Counted from the stretch's first letter, positions 16,747-26,050 are shown. The stretch is 44,212 nt of DNA from an uncultured Prolixibacteraceae bacterium (GCA_913063265.1 CAJXZG010000041.1:1-44212), one strand, 5' to 3'. Numbers and translations are program-made. Notes: generated by a model not told the origin, from the sequence alone.

Positions 16747-17300
16747 AGTATCCAATTACATTATATGGTGATATTATCCTCAGGAAAAAGGCAAAAGAAA
16801 TTGAAAAAGATTCTGAAGGATTAAATGAAATTATTGAAAATATGTGGGAAACCATGTATTACGCCGATGGTGTTGGACTTGCTGCTCCTCAGGCAGGAAT
16901 GCCAATCAGGATGTTTGTTATTGATGGTTCTTCAGGAGCCGATGAAGAACCAGAGTTAAAAGATTTCAAAAAGGTTTTTATCAATCCTGAGATTATTGAA
17001 TTATCGGGCGACAAATGGGTGATGAACGAAGGTTGTTTAAGCTTACCCGAAATCAGGGAAGATGTTTCGCGCCCCGATACCGTTCGACTGAGATATTTCG
17101 ATGAAAACTGGGAAGAACACGAAGAAGAATTTAGTGGTTTCGCCGGACGTGTTATTCAGCACGAATATGACCACCTGGAAGGAACACTTTTTATCGATTA
17201 CCTTTCACCGCTTAGAAAAAGGTTATTAAAAAGTAAACTCAACGATATTGCCCGTGGTAATGTTCGCCCTCATTATAAAATAAAAGTACCGGTGAAATAA
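16743..17300 (+). CDS. def: Peptide deformylase
   Basis: Metalloenzyme that removes the N-formyl group from nascent proteins. At 185 residues it is the usual size. All three family motifs are present: GVGLAAPQAG (43-52), EGCLSLPE (96-103) with metal ligand Cys98, and QHEYDHLEG (139-147) with ligands His140 and His144 and catalytic Glu141. An insert (residues 62-75, GSSGADEEPELKDF) before the second motif is common in Bacteroidota. It is cotranscribed with ruvX through the ATGA overlap and probably with comEC, 36 bp downstream. Confidence 0.97.
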   Translation: MKYPITLYGDIILRKKAKEIEKDSEGLNEIIENMWETMYYADGVGLAAPQAGMPIRMFVIDGSSGADEEPELKDFKKVFINPEIIELSGDKWVMNEGCLSLPEIREDVSRPDTVRLRYFDENWEEHEEEFSGFAGRVIQHEYDHLEGTLFIDYLSPLRKRLLKSKLNDIARGNVRPHYKIKVPVK

Positions 17301-17336
17301 AATGTAACCCTTTTCTCCGTATCTTCGTTTGTAAGA

Positions 17337-19376
17337 TTGACCTACAAACGTACAAACTTGGAAAAATTAGTTCAGAACATTCCTTTTCTGCGTATCACAA
17401 TTGCTTTTGCCCTGGGTATAATTATGGGTGCTAATTTTGCAATGAATCCAACTCTGATTCTTGTAATTTGTTTTGCGCTGTGTATTTCTTCAATTTTAAT
17501 CAACAAAAACTATAAATTCTCACTTGGAACATTTTATGGCATTACAGTTCAACTGTTTTTCATTTTTTTTGGTGTTTTTGTAATGCTTCAATACAACAAA
17601 AAACCGGTTTTTATTGAAACAGGGAATTTTAAAGCGGTAGTATTGGAAGTTCCACAGGAAAAGGCGAAATCATACAAATCAGTACTTCAGGTTGCATCCG
17701 TTTTTACAGCTGATGCAAATCTTCAAACAAAGGAAAAACTCATTGCTTATTTTGCAAAAAACAACATGGCTTTGTCCTTAAAACCCGGGGATGAAATTCT
17801 GTTTAATTCTACTCCTAAAGAAATCAGAAATTACAATAATCCTTACGAATTTGACTACAAAAATTTTCTTGAAAGAAAGAGAATTTATCGCCAGGTTTAT
17901 TTAAATGAAAATCAATGGATAAAAACCAACAACTCAATTAGAAATCTTAAAATCCTTGCAGAAATAGTCAGGGAAAAGCTTCTAAAAAGCTATTGCGATC
18001 AAGGTATTCATCATACAGAACTGGAAATACTTTCTGCCTTAACACTTGGTTATAAACGTGATTTGGATCCAGAAACCAGGAGAGTGTTTACTTCGGCCGG
18101 AGCTTCTCATATTTTAGCTGTCTCAGGTTTACATGTCGGCATTGTTTACTGGGTGATTTTTATGCTTTTAGGATTTTTAAGAGAAATAAAATTTGGAAAA
18201 TTCCTGTTTGTTCTAATAACGATAGTACTGCTCTGGGCGTACGCATTTATTACAGGACTTTCACCTTCGGTAATGCGGGCGGCAACTATGTTTACTATTT
18301 TTGTTATCGGGGAGAACTTAAACCGAAAATCAAATATTTACAATTCTCTGGCTGCATCAGCTTTTATTCTCTTGCTAATTAATCCTAACAATTTATTCGA
18401 GCCGGGTTTTCAACTCTCCTATTCAGCAGTTTTTGGAATTGTTTTTTTGCAACCAAAAATTGAAAAGTTAATCACAGTAAAATCAAAAATATTGAAGTTC
18501 ATTTGGACATTACTTACAATTTCAATTGCAGCTCAAATTACTACTTCTCCAATTACTGTTTATTATTTCGGACAATTCCCAAGCTATTTCTGGACTACAA
18601 ATACTTTTATGATTCCGGCTGCAATGTTGTTAATCCCGTTTGGGTTCGTATTATTAATATTTTCCCACGTTGTTCTTTTATCAAACTTCCTTTCAATAAT
18701 TATAAACCTGATTTTAAAACTGGTTTATTCTCTGCTTCTTTTAATCGAACAGCTTCCTTCATCAGTGATTTATTTATCTGCAAATAAGATTCAATTGATT
18801 TTATTTATTGCCGTTCTAATTTCAATATTCCTTTTACTGAATAAGCCTAAAATCAGGTACATAAAGTCAGGATTGATTTTTCTTTTATTTCTGATTTTTT
18901 CAGTTTTTATAAGAAGTACCAAGCGTTTAAATAATACTGAGTTTATTGCGTATAATACACCCAAAAATCAATCTATTCATTTAATTCATGGAAAGAAAAA
19001 CTATGTTATTTCTGAAAATAAATTAGAAAGTGACGAAAAATATTTTCATCCTTCCATAAAAACGGCACAAAAACTTGGATTAGAATATCCCATATTTTAC
19101 ACACCCAAAGATAGTTTTAGGAATAATGAAATTATCATTCAAAAGAACTTTATTTTTTTTGAAGGAAAAATATTCTCATTCAACAAAAATTACTCTGATT
19201 CAAGTGTAAATCAGCTTATCGACTTCTACATTAATCCCTCATTATCAACACCTAGCCCAAATTTTGACAATAAAACACTTATAATATCGAATAAAAGAAC
19301 TTTTAGTAATTATGAATATAATTCGTCTATAATTCATAACACCTTGAAAATAGGTGCTTTTAGAAAAAAGTGGTAA
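17337..19376 (+). CDS. comEC: ComEC/Rec2-type DNA uptake channel protein, short form
   Basis: Polytopic inner-membrane protein related to the channel that passes single-stranded DNA into the cytoplasm in competent bacteria. It has 679 residues. N-terminal TM helices are followed by the OB-like DUF4131 region (about 95-200, including LKPGDEILF and YNNPYEFDYKNFLERK). The competence TM core follows, with GASHILAVSGLHVGIVYW, GLSPSVMRAATM and EPGFQLSYSAVFGIVFLQP. The last 150 residues lack a metallo-beta-lactamase domain (no HxHxDH), as in other Bacteroidota homologues. The start is uncertain: TTG at 17337 or 17358 fits; the first ATG lies inside the first helix. It follows def by 36 bp. Confidence 0.88.
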   Translation: MTYKRTNLEKLVQNIPFLRITIAFALGIIMGANFAMNPTLILVICFALCISSILINKNYKFSLGTFYGITVQLFFIFFGVFVMLQYNKKPVFIETGNFKAVVLEVPQEKAKSYKSVLQVASVFTADANLQTKEKLIAYFAKNNMALSLKPGDEILFNSTPKEIRNYNNPYEFDYKNFLERKRIYRQVYLNENQWIKTNNSIRNLKILAEIVREKLLKSYCDQGIHHTELEILSALTLGYKRDLDPETRRVFTSAGASHILAVSGLHVGIVYWVIFMLLGFLREIKFGKFLFVLITIVLLWAYAFITGLSPSVMRAATMFTIFVIGENLNRKSNIYNSLAASAFILLLINPNNLFEPGFQLSYSAVFGIVFLQPKIEKLITVKSKILKFIWTLLTISIAAQITTSPITVYYFGQFPSYFWTTNTFMIPAAMLLIPFGFVLLIFSHVVLLSNFLSIIINLILKLVYSLLLLIEQLPSSVIYLSANKIQLILFIAVLISIFLLLNKPKIRYIKSGLIFLLFLIFSVFIRSTKRLNNTEFIAYNTPKNQSIHLIHGKKNYVISENKLESDEKYFHPSIKTAQKLGLEYPIFYTPKDSFRNNEIIIQKNFIFFEGKIFSFNKNYSDSSVNQLIDFYINPSLSTPSPNFDNKTLIISNKRTFSNYEYNSSIIHNTLKIGAFRKKW

Positions 19377-19484
19377 CTTTCAACGTTAATTCATTATTTC
19401 TTTCGGCATGAATAATAGGATTATTTATTTTTATTTTGAAGTTAATACTTTATTTTGCCGGGTAATATTTAATTAAAAAAGGTT

Positions 19485-20819
19485 ATGAAGATAGTAATTG
19501 CAGGTGCCGGTGAGGTTGGTACACATTTGGCAAAAATGCTAACCGATGAATCACACGACATCGTATTACTTGACGACTCTCTGAACAAGCTTTCAAAAAT
19601 CAGCAATCAAATTGACCTGATGACACATACCGGTTCTGCTCATTCTTTTGAAGATCTAAAAAAGACCGGCCTTTCAAAAGCAGATTTATTTATTGCAGTT
19701 ACACCTTACGAAGAAAGAAATGTATTTGCCTGTTCTATGGCATCTTATCTGGGAGTTGGCCGTACAATTGCCCGGATAAACAATTCTGAATACCTGGAAG
19801 AAAGATATAAAAATAAGCTCAGAAATATGGGAATTCATGAGCTTATTTACCCTGAAAGTCTGGCTGCAAAAGAGGTTGTTGCTTCTATCAAACAAACAGT
19901 TACCCGACAGTTAATTGAATTTTCCGGTGGAAAACTCATTTTAATGGGTATAAAAGTAAGAAACAATGCTCCTGTATTAAATAAATCCTTAAAAGACTTA
20001 GATCTCAACGAACATAATATTTCGGTTGTTGCCATTAACCGCGATAATGTTACTATCATTCCAAACGGGAAAGATGTAATTAAAGATGGCGATATCGTAT
20101 TTTTTGTAACCACGCCAATCCAGGAACAATATGTTTTCGAACTAACCGGTAAAAAGGTTTTTGATATTAAAAATATTATGTTTTTGGGTGGAAGCCGGGT
20201 CGCTCAAAAGGCAATCGACAAACTTGGAGATAACTACAGAATTAAGGTAATAGAAAGCAATTTGGAGAAATGTAAACAAATTGCCGATAAATATGATAAA
20301 GTTCTGGTAATTAATGGTGATGGAAGAGATTTTAAAATTCTGAAGGAAGAAGGAATTGATAAAATGGATGCGTTTGTTGCCACCACCGGAAATTCAGAAA
20401 CCAATATCCTGATGTGTCATTTGGCAAAAACATACGGGGTTAAGCGGACAGCAGCAGAAGTTGAAAATCTTGAATTTATGGGATTGGCTGAAAATATGGA
20501 TATCGGTGGTGTTATAAACAAAAAGCTTAATGCTGCAAGTTATATATACAAGTTTACTTTAAATGCAGCCATCTCGAAAGTAAAATGTTTGACTGCATCG
20601 GATGCTGAGGTTTTTGAGTTTATTGCCAAACACGATACTAAAATTACAGACAAGCCAATTAAATATATCGATTTCCCCGAAGAAGCTGTTATTGGAGGTT
20701 ATATCAGGGGCGAGCAGGGTTATATTGCCAACGGAGATACTTTAATTCAACAAGGCGATAAAGTAGTAGTATTTACATTACCTTCCGGAATTAAAAAGCT
20801 CGAAAAATATTTTAAATAA
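19485..20819 (+). CDS. trkA: Trk system potassium uptake regulatory protein TrkA
   Basis: Peripheral NAD(H)-binding subunit that gates the TrkH potassium channel from the cytoplasm. It has 444 residues with two tandem RCK units: Rossmann fold 1 begins KIVIAGAGEVGTHLAKML, with TRQLIEFSGGK leading into TrkA-C domain 1; Rossmann fold 2 begins NIMFLGGSRVAQKAIDKLG with INGDGRDFKIL and FVATTGNSETNILMC, followed by TrkA-C domain 2 ending in the DKVVVFTLPSGIKKLEKYF motif. The length and double structure are standard. It is 22 bp upstream of trkH on the same strand, so channel and gate are coexpressed. Confidence 0.96.
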   Translation: MKIVIAGAGEVGTHLAKMLTDESHDIVLLDDSLNKLSKISNQIDLMTHTGSAHSFEDLKKTGLSKADLFIAVTPYEERNVFACSMASYLGVGRTIARINNSEYLEERYKNKLRNMGIHELIYPESLAAKEVVASIKQTVTRQLIEFSGGKLILMGIKVRNNAPVLNKSLKDLDLNEHNISVVAINRDNVTIIPNGKDVIKDGDIVFFVTTPIQEQYVFELTGKKVFDIKNIMFLGGSRVAQKAIDKLGDNYRIKVIESNLEKCKQIADKYDKVLVINGDGRDFKILKEEGIDKMDAFVATTGNSETNILMCHLAKTYGVKRTAAEVENLEFMGLAENMDIGGVINKKLNAASYIYKFTLNAAISKVKCLTASDAEVFEFIAKHDTKITDKPIKYIDFPEEAVIGGYIRGEQGYIANGDTLIQQGDKVVVFTLPSGIKKLEKYFK

Positions 20820-20841
20820 TGATTCAAAGCGTGCTTAAACA

Positions 20842-22287
20842 ATGAATATTAAAATCATACTTCGGGTAATTGGCCTTTTAATGTTTGTTGAAGGAGCATT
20901 TATGATTCTTCCAATTATTATTTCTCTTATTTACGGAGAGAATGATACAATGGGATTTGTCTTTTCTTCAGGAATTAATTTGTTGATTGGAGCCATAATT
21001 ATTTGGCTTACACGAAATGCAAGTAAAGATATTGGCAAAAGAGAAGGATTTATTATTGTAGCAATAGTTTGGATCATTTTCTCTTTTTTAGGAAGTTTAC
21101 CGTATTATTTTACCGGAGCTATTCCTAATTATACCGATGCCTTTTTTGAAACTATGTCGGGTTTTACTACTACAGGAGCTTCTATTTTAAATGATATTGA
21201 AGCACTTCCTCATGGAATTTTGTTTTGGAGAAGTTTAACACATTGGTTAGGGGGAATGGGAATAATCGTACTCTCATTGGCAATTCTGCCAATTTTTGGA
21301 ATTGGAGGCATGCAGTTATACATTGCTGAAGTTCCAGGTCCTACACCGGATAAAATTAGTCCGAGAATCAGACATACCGCAGCTACCATGTGGGTCATTT
21401 ATCTGGTTCTTACCCTTATCGAAACATTGTTGTTATGGATTGGCGACATGTCATTGTTCGATGCTGTCTGTCATGCATTTGCAACAATGGCGACAGGTGG
21501 TTTTTCAACAAAACAGGCAAGTATTGGCTACTGGTCATCACCCTATATTCAGTATGTTATAATACTTTTTATGTTTTTGGCGGGCACAAATTTTACGCTT
21601 ACATATTTTACTTTAAGGGGTAAATTCAGGCCTGTTTTAAAGGATGAAGAATTTAAATACTACGCTATTATTGTATTAGGTTTTACAACAATAATATCTG
21701 TTGGACTTTTTATTACTGCCCAATATGGATTTGAAGAAACAATTAGAAACTCGTTGTTTTGGGTAGTTTCTTTGGTAACCACAACAGGATTTGGAACCGT
21801 TGACTATTTAATGTGGAAACCAGTGCTGATTGCCGTTATTTTTATGTTGTTCTTTTTTGGTGGCTCCGCAGGTTCTACCGGTGGTGGAATAAAAATCATG
21901 CGAATTGTTTTGCTTTTCAAAAATGGATATTACGAATTAAAAAGGTTGATTCATCCAAATGCAATAATCCCTTTAAAGTTTAACAAACACTCTGTTGATT
22001 CTAAAATAGTTACCAATATCCTTGCATTCTTTGTACTCTATTTTATCATTTTTGGTGCCAGCATAGTAGTTTTTATGATTTTTGAACCTGATTTGGTTTC
22101 TTCTATGGGAGCCGTAGCTTCAAGTTTAGGCAATATTGGTCCGGGATTGGGTTCGGTTGGTCCTGCCGAAAATTATGCACATATTCATCCACTTGGGAAA
22201 TGGTTCCTTTCTTTTTTAATGCTTCTTGGAAGGCTTGAACTTTTTACAATTCTTGTACTTTTTAGCCCTGCATTCTGGAAGGAGTAG
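20842..22287 (+). CDS. trkH: Trk/Ktr potassium transporter membrane subunit
   Basis: Inner-membrane potassium channel subunit with 481 residues. Four M1-P-M2 repeats are visible through their selectivity loops: MSGFTTTGASIL, ATGGFSTKQAS, TTTGFGTVDY and SSLGNIGPGLGSVGP. The intramembrane loop FGGSAGSTGGGIKIMR, characteristic of TrkH/KtrB, precedes the last repeat. The protein ends LGRLELFTILVLFSPAFW, typical of TrkH. It is the second gene of the trkA-trkH pair. No clear terminator was found; the following 130 bp carry a CCAGAAGC-type short tandem-like repeat (about 22389-22425). Confidence 0.96.
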   Translation: MNIKIILRVIGLLMFVEGAFMILPIIISLIYGENDTMGFVFSSGINLLIGAIIIWLTRNASKDIGKREGFIIVAIVWIIFSFLGSLPYYFTGAIPNYTDAFFETMSGFTTTGASILNDIEALPHGILFWRSLTHWLGGMGIIVLSLAILPIFGIGGMQLYIAEVPGPTPDKISPRIRHTAATMWVIYLVLTLIETLLLWIGDMSLFDAVCHAFATMATGGFSTKQASIGYWSSPYIQYVIILFMFLAGTNFTLTYFTLRGKFRPVLKDEEFKYYAIIVLGFTTIISVGLFITAQYGFEETIRNSLFWVVSLVTTTGFGTVDYLMWKPVLIAVIFMLFFFGGSAGSTGGGIKIMRIVLLFKNGYYELKRLIHPNAIIPLKFNKHSVDSKIVTNILAFFVLYFIIFGASIVVFMIFEPDLVSSMGAVASSLGNIGPGLGSVGPAENYAHIHPLGKWFLSFLMLLGRLELFTILVLFSPAFWKE

Positions 22288-22384
22288 ATTGCCAGCAGAA
22301 ACATTCTAATGTTTTTAATTCAAATTTTCACTTTTAAAGGAGTATGTTGGCCGGATGTACAAAGCACGAAGATGGAATTCAAAA

Positions 22385-22427
22385 CAAGAAGCCAGAAGCC
22401 AGGAGCGAGTGGCCAGAAGCAAGCTAA
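22385..22427. repeat. Degenerate short tandem repeat (AGAAGCCAG-like)
   Basis: GAAGCCA, GGAGCGAGTGGCCA and GAAGCAAGC follow one another as degenerate repeats of about 7-8 bp between trkH and tsaC. A comparable AAGTCAAAAGTCAAAAG run lies at about 24054-24070. These look like low-complexity slippage tracts without coding capacity. Confidence 0.4.
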
Positions 22428-23035
22428 AATTCTAACTCTCCCTTACCTTCCCTGACAATTTCTATTTCATCGCTTGTACAATCAACAATTGTAGAGGGGA
22501 TTAATTCACCATAACCACCGTCAATTACAATATCTGCAATATCCTGGTATTTTTCGTAAATCAATTCAGGGTCTGTTATATATTCAAGTATTTCATCATC
22601 ATCGTGAACAGAAGTAGACAAAATTGGATTTCCCAGTTCTTTTACTATTTCACGGATAATATTGTTATCGGGCACCCTTATTCCAACAGTTTTTTTCCCT
22701 TTAAAATACTTGGGTAAATTGTTATTGGCATCTAAAATAAAAGTGAAAGCCCCTGGCAGGTTTTTTTTCATCAACTTAAAAACCGAACTTGGAATTGGTT
22801 TTGTAAAATCTGAAAGATGACTTAAATCACTGCAAATAAACGAAAAATTGTTCTTTTCGGCTTTGACACCTTTTATGCGGGCTACTTTTTCAACTGCTCT
22901 GGTATTGGTAATATCGCAACCCAATCCGTATACCGTATCGGTTGGATAAATAATCAGTCCGCCTTTACGCAATACATCAACAATTTTAAGCACTTCACGC
23001 AAATTCGGATTCTCATTAAATAGTTTTACCAACAT
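22424..23035 (-). CDS. tsaC: L-threonylcarbamoyladenylate synthase (Sua5/YrdC/TsaC family)
   Basis: Makes threonylcarbamoyl-AMP from threonine, bicarbonate and ATP for the t6A37 modification of ANN-decoding tRNAs. It has 203 residues, the size of a YrdC-domain-only enzyme without the Sua5 C-terminal domain. The family signature LRKGGLIIYPTDTVYGLGCD occurs near residues 23-42, with the basic RIKGVKAEKNN region replacing the usual KxR segment, then SFICSDLSHLSDF, LPGAFTFILD, KKTVGIRVPD and STIVDCT. It is divergent from mnmD, another tRNA-modification gene. A consensus promoter lies just upstream. Confidence 0.93.
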   Translation of the reverse strand: MLVKLFNENPNLREVLKIVDVLRKGGLIIYPTDTVYGLGCDITNTRAVEKVARIKGVKAEKNNFSFICSDLSHLSDFTKPIPSSVFKLMKKNLPGAFTFILDANNNLPKYFKGKKTVGIRVPDNNIIREIVKELGNPILSTSVHDDDEILEYITDPELIYEKYQDIADIVIDGGYGELIPSTIVDCTSDEIEIVREGKGELEF

Positions 23036-23057
23036 ATTATTTTCTAATTTTGCCGTG

Positions 23058-23065
23058 CAAATGTA
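23058..23065 (-). promoter_or_regulatory. -7 box of the tsaC promoter
   Basis: The minus strand reads TACATTTG, an exact TAnnTTTG. A TTG (23086-23088) sits 20 bp upstream, matching the Bacteroides -33/-7 layout. The leader would be short, about 15-20 nt before the tsaC ATG. This is the best-formed promoter seen in the window. Confidence 0.6.
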
Positions 23066-23183
23066 GTTTTACTTTTATTCAGAAACAATATATCTTATTC
23101 AATAAACAGCAAAATGGCAGGTTCAGTTTTGAAATGATCCAAATCAAACTCTGGCCTGATACTATAATTTAATTATCATTTTT

Positions 23184-23855
23184 ATGCAAATTATTACCAC
23201 ATCAGACGGTTCAAATACAATTTATCTTCCGGGAATAAACGAACAATATCATTCAGTAAACGGTGCAGTTACCGAATCTGAATATGTATATATCGACAAG
23301 GGATTTAAATTTATAAAAAAGAAATATCCCAAAGTATTTGAAGTAGGTTTCGGAACTGGACTAAACTGTTTGCTAACGGCCATTGAAGCTGAAAAAAAGA
23401 AAGTTGATACTTTATATATTACCATTGAAAAATTTCCGCTCAGCCAAACAATAACGCAACAACTAAATTATGGTAAAATTATTTCAAAAGAAGCGCTAAT
23501 CCTTTTTGAGAAAATTCATTCAAGTCCATGGGAAAAAGTTATAGAAATCTCCGATTACTTTCAATTAAAAAAAATTAATGCTGATTTGATTTCTTTTGAT
23601 TTTAAACAAAATGAAAAATTTGATATGATCTATTTTGATGCTTTTGGTCCCGACAAACAACCGGAAATGTGGACACCTGAAATTTTTGAAAAAATTCATT
23701 CAATAACATCAGAAAATGGTGTTTTGGTTACTTACAGTGCAAAAGGTGAAGTACGAAGACAATTAACAACCTGTGGCTTTGTTATGGAACGTATTCCCGG
23801 CCCTCCGGGAAAAAAACAGATGTTACGAGGAATAAATAAAAAATCAACAAATTGA
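23184..23855 (+). CDS. mnmD: tRNA (mnm5s2U34) methyltransferase, MnmD type
   Basis: A 223-residue SAM-dependent methyltransferase equivalent to the N-terminal domain of E. coli MnmC, without the FAD oxidase domain. Standalone forms complete the methylaminomethyl group of wobble uridine 34. The SAM motif KVFEVGFGTGLNCLLTAIEA (residues 50-69) is followed by FDMIYFDAFGPDKQPEMWTP, the hallmark of the Methyltransf_30 family, then LVTYSAKGEVRRQL and the C-terminal IPGPPGKKQMLRGI. The ATG gives a normal N-terminus. It is divergent from tsaC. Confidence 0.92.
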   Translation: MQIITTSDGSNTIYLPGINEQYHSVNGAVTESEYVYIDKGFKFIKKKYPKVFEVGFGTGLNCLLTAIEAEKKKVDTLYITIEKFPLSQTITQQLNYGKIISKEALILFEKIHSSPWEKVIEISDYFQLKKINADLISFDFKQNEKFDMIYFDAFGPDKQPEMWTPEIFEKIHSITSENGVLVTYSAKGEVRRQLTTCGFVMERIPGPPGKKQMLRGINKKSTN

Positions 23856-24212
23856 GGTCATATCCAATAATTCGTTTAAAGAAAAAAATTTAATCAAAAA
23901 CCTGATTAGGAATGGGATAAGGAATTTAAGAATATGGTCTTTATTGCCAAAAATTTACATTATATTCGCAGCCTTTATGTCTGAAACTTTATAATTAAAA
24001 TACTATGGTTCAGATTTCGAGTTAAATTCGATAAAAAAATTAAAAATGGCTGGAAGTCAAAAGTCAAAAGATACCTGTCTACCGCAGGCAGGGAAGAAAA
24101 AATCATTTGCATGAATTTTAACTTCAGTCTTCAGTCCAATAAAGTTTAAAGAGACTAGCAGCTGCAATTAAAATGCAGTGTTTTAAATATTTATCAGAAA
24201 ACAAAGGAACAA
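23856..24212. other. Intergenic region upstream of the FKBP pair
   Basis: About 360 bp. It contains AAGTCAAAAGTCAAAAG (about 24054-24070), a degenerate copy of the CCTGCCTG/CAGGCAGG palindrome (about 24077-24097) and a CTGCA/TGCAG hairpin near 24162-24178. TATATTCG near 23960 is one base off the -7 consensus. A 17-codon ATG frame around 24046 is too short to support. Confidence 0.4.
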
Positions 24213-24824
24213 ATGGCAGAAAAAGAAATCAAAGGAGAACTGGAAAGATTTAGTTATTCACTTGGGATGAGCATAGCTGGTAACCTGATTCAATCGGGAG
24301 TAAAAACTGTAAATCCAAATTTATTTTTAGAGGGTTTTGTTGATGTTTTTAATGGTGCTGAACCAAAAATACATCCTGAAGAGGCCAACAAAATTTTAGA
24401 AGATTTTATAGGAAAAGTTAATGCTGATAAAGGTGCAAATAACCTTGAAGAAGGTTTGGCATTTTTAGCCGAAAATAAGAAAAAAGAGGGTGTAACAGAA
24501 TTACCCAGCGGGCTTCAATATACAGTTCTGGAAGAAGGAGAAGGAGACATTCCAACAGCTAACGACCAGGTAAAATGTCATTATCATGGAACATTAATAG
24601 ATGGAACCGTATTCGATAGTTCTGTTCAACGCGGACAACCTGCAGTTTTCCCGGTTAACGGTGTGATTAAAGGTTGGGTAGAAGCGCTGCAATTGATGTC
24701 AACAGGTTCGAAATGGAGATTGTTTATTCCATCAGAACTTGCTTATGGCAGCAATGGAGCCGGTGCATCCATCGGGCCAAATTCAACACTTATTTTTGAT
24801 GTAGAATTATTAGAAATTATATAA
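24213..24824 (+). CDS. FKBP-type peptidyl-prolyl isomerase, cytoplasmic
   Basis: A 203-residue isomerase of the FkpA/Mip type. Residues 1-90 are the helical FKBP_N dimerisation domain (SYSLGMSIAGNLIQSG). Residues 105-203 are the FKBP fold with VKCHYHGTLIDGTVFDSSVQ, GWVEALQLMSTGSKWRLFIPSELAYG and STLIFDVELLEI. No signal peptide or lipobox is present, so it should stay in the cytoplasm, unlike its tandem paralogue 13 bp downstream, which is a lipoprotein. It may also have a chaperone role through the N-domain. Possible lysine- or metal-specific tails are absent. Confidence 0.93.
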   Translation: MAEKEIKGELERFSYSLGMSIAGNLIQSGVKTVNPNLFLEGFVDVFNGAEPKIHPEEANKILEDFIGKVNADKGANNLEEGLAFLAENKKKEGVTELPSGLQYTVLEEGEGDIPTANDQVKCHYHGTLIDGTVFDSSVQRGQPAVFPVNGVIKGWVEALQLMSTGSKWRLFIPSELAYGSNGAGASIGPNSTLIFDVELLEII

Positions 24825-24837
24825 ACAAAAAAATCAA

Positions 24838-25536
24838 ATGAAAAACAGTATTCTTTATGTGCTGGTAGTTATCATGGCGTTAAGCGCATCATGCCAGCAA
24901 AGTAGTAAATCGGTAAAATTAGAGTCAAACGCCGATTCAGTAAGTTATGCAATTGGTATTCTTGTAGGTTCCAACAATTTACAACAACTGGAATCTGCCC
25001 CTGGAAAAGATGAAATCAGCAAAGAAGCAATGGCTGCTGCATTCAGTGCAATTTCAATGGGTGAAGAAACAAAAATTACAGAAGAAGAAGCCAACAATCT
25101 TGTTCGTACATTCTTTGAATCAGCAGGAGAAAAACAAGCACAAAAAAATCTGGAAGAAGGAAATGCTTTCCTAGAAACCAACAAATCCCGTGAAGGTATA
25201 TCTGTTACCGAAAGTGGCTTACAATATGAAGTATTAACCGAAGGTTCAGGTGCAAAACCATCGGCGGAAGATCGCGTACGTGTACACTATCACGGAACTT
25301 TAATAGATGGAACAGTTTTCGACAGCTCAGTTGAGCGTGGCGAGCCTGCGGTATTTGGTGTTGGACAGGTAATTCCGGGATGGACAGAAGCATTACAATT
25401 AATGCCGGTTGGTTCAAAATGGAAAATTTATCTTCCTTCGGCAATTGCATATGGTGAGCGTGGTGCAGGTGGTGACATTGGTCCAAACTCAGCATTGATT
25501 TTCGAAGTTGAACTTTTGGAAATTGTAAAAGAATAA
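24838..25536 (+). CDS. FKBP-type peptidyl-prolyl isomerase, lipoprotein
   Basis: A 232-residue paralogue of the preceding gene. The N-terminal lipoprotein signal MKNSILYVLVVIMALSASC puts the lipidated cysteine at residue 19, so it acts in the envelope. The FKBP_N helical domain (about 35-125) and FKBP domain (about 138-232, VRVHYHGTLIDGTVFDSSVE, GWTEALQLMPVGSKWKIYLP, AIAYGERGAGGDIGPNSALI) follow. It should fold proline-limited exported or outer-membrane proteins. The start lies 13 bp after the cytoplasmic FKBP stop, implying one transcript ended by the strong terminator downstream. Confidence 0.94.
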   Translation: MKNSILYVLVVIMALSASCQQSSKSVKLESNADSVSYAIGILVGSNNLQQLESAPGKDEISKEAMAAAFSAISMGEETKITEEEANNLVRTFFESAGEKQAQKNLEEGNAFLETNKSREGISVTESGLQYEVLTEGSGAKPSAEDRVRVHYHGTLIDGTVFDSSVERGEPAVFGVGQVIPGWTEALQLMPVGSKWKIYLPSAIAYGERGAGGDIGPNSALIFEVELLEIVKE

Positions 25537-25566
25537 AACACAACTATCGTTGAAAAGAGTTGATAA

Positions 25567-25607
25567 AAACCCTTTGCAATGTTTTTTTGCAAAGGGTTTC
25601 TTTTTTA
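25567..25607 (+). terminator. Rho-independent terminator of the FKBP operon
   Basis: A perfect 13-bp stem (25567-25579 with 25587-25599, AAACCCTTTGCAA) with a 7-nt T-rich loop is followed by a C and six T residues. Confidence 0.9.
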
Positions 25608-25646
25608 TTTTAGTAGACTTTAAAATCGAGTATAAAAAATCTAATT

Positions 25647-26012
25647 ATGGCATTAAGTATAAAAGGAAGAATAGACCAAATATTGCAGGCACAAAACGGA
25701 GTGAGCAAGGCCGGAAAAGAATGGAACAAACAGGAGTTTGTAATCGAAACTGATGAGCAATTCCCCAGAAAAGTATGCTTTACCTTATTTGGCGATAAAA
25801 CTTCGCTTATTAACGGAATTAATTCTGGTGAAGAGGTTGAGGTTTCTTTTAACCTTGAATCAAGAGAATATAACGGAAGATGGTTCCATAATATTAATGC
25901 ATGGAAGATTGATAAGGTTACAGATAGTAATATGCCCGAACCACCACCGGAATTTGCAGCCGGCGATATTCCACCGGAACCGGAAGATGAAGCGGGTGAT
26001 TTACCGTTCTAA
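25647..26012 (+). CDS. DUF3127 (OB-fold-like) protein with SSB-like tail
   Basis: A 121-residue protein widely kept in Bacteroidota as DUF3127. Residues 1-95 look like a small beta-barrel (SIKGRIDQILQAQNGVSKAG, KQEFVIETDEQFPRKVCFTL, EEVEVSFNLESREYNGRWFH), resembling the OB fold of single-stranded DNA-binding proteins. A proline-rich acidic tail (PEPPPEFAAGDIPPEPEDEA) ends in GDLPF, close to the DDIPF tip by which SSB recruits partners. A role in nucleic-acid binding is therefore plausible but is inference. It is monocistronic, between two terminator-type hairpins. Confidence 0.85.
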   Translation: MALSIKGRIDQILQAQNGVSKAGKEWNKQEFVIETDEQFPRKVCFTLFGDKTSLINGINSGEEVEVSFNLESREYNGRWFHNINAWKIDKVTDSNMPEPPPEFAAGDIPPEPEDEAGDLPF

Positions 26013-26050
26013 CTATTGACTTTTATAAAATATCGATAGCTGCGTTACGC

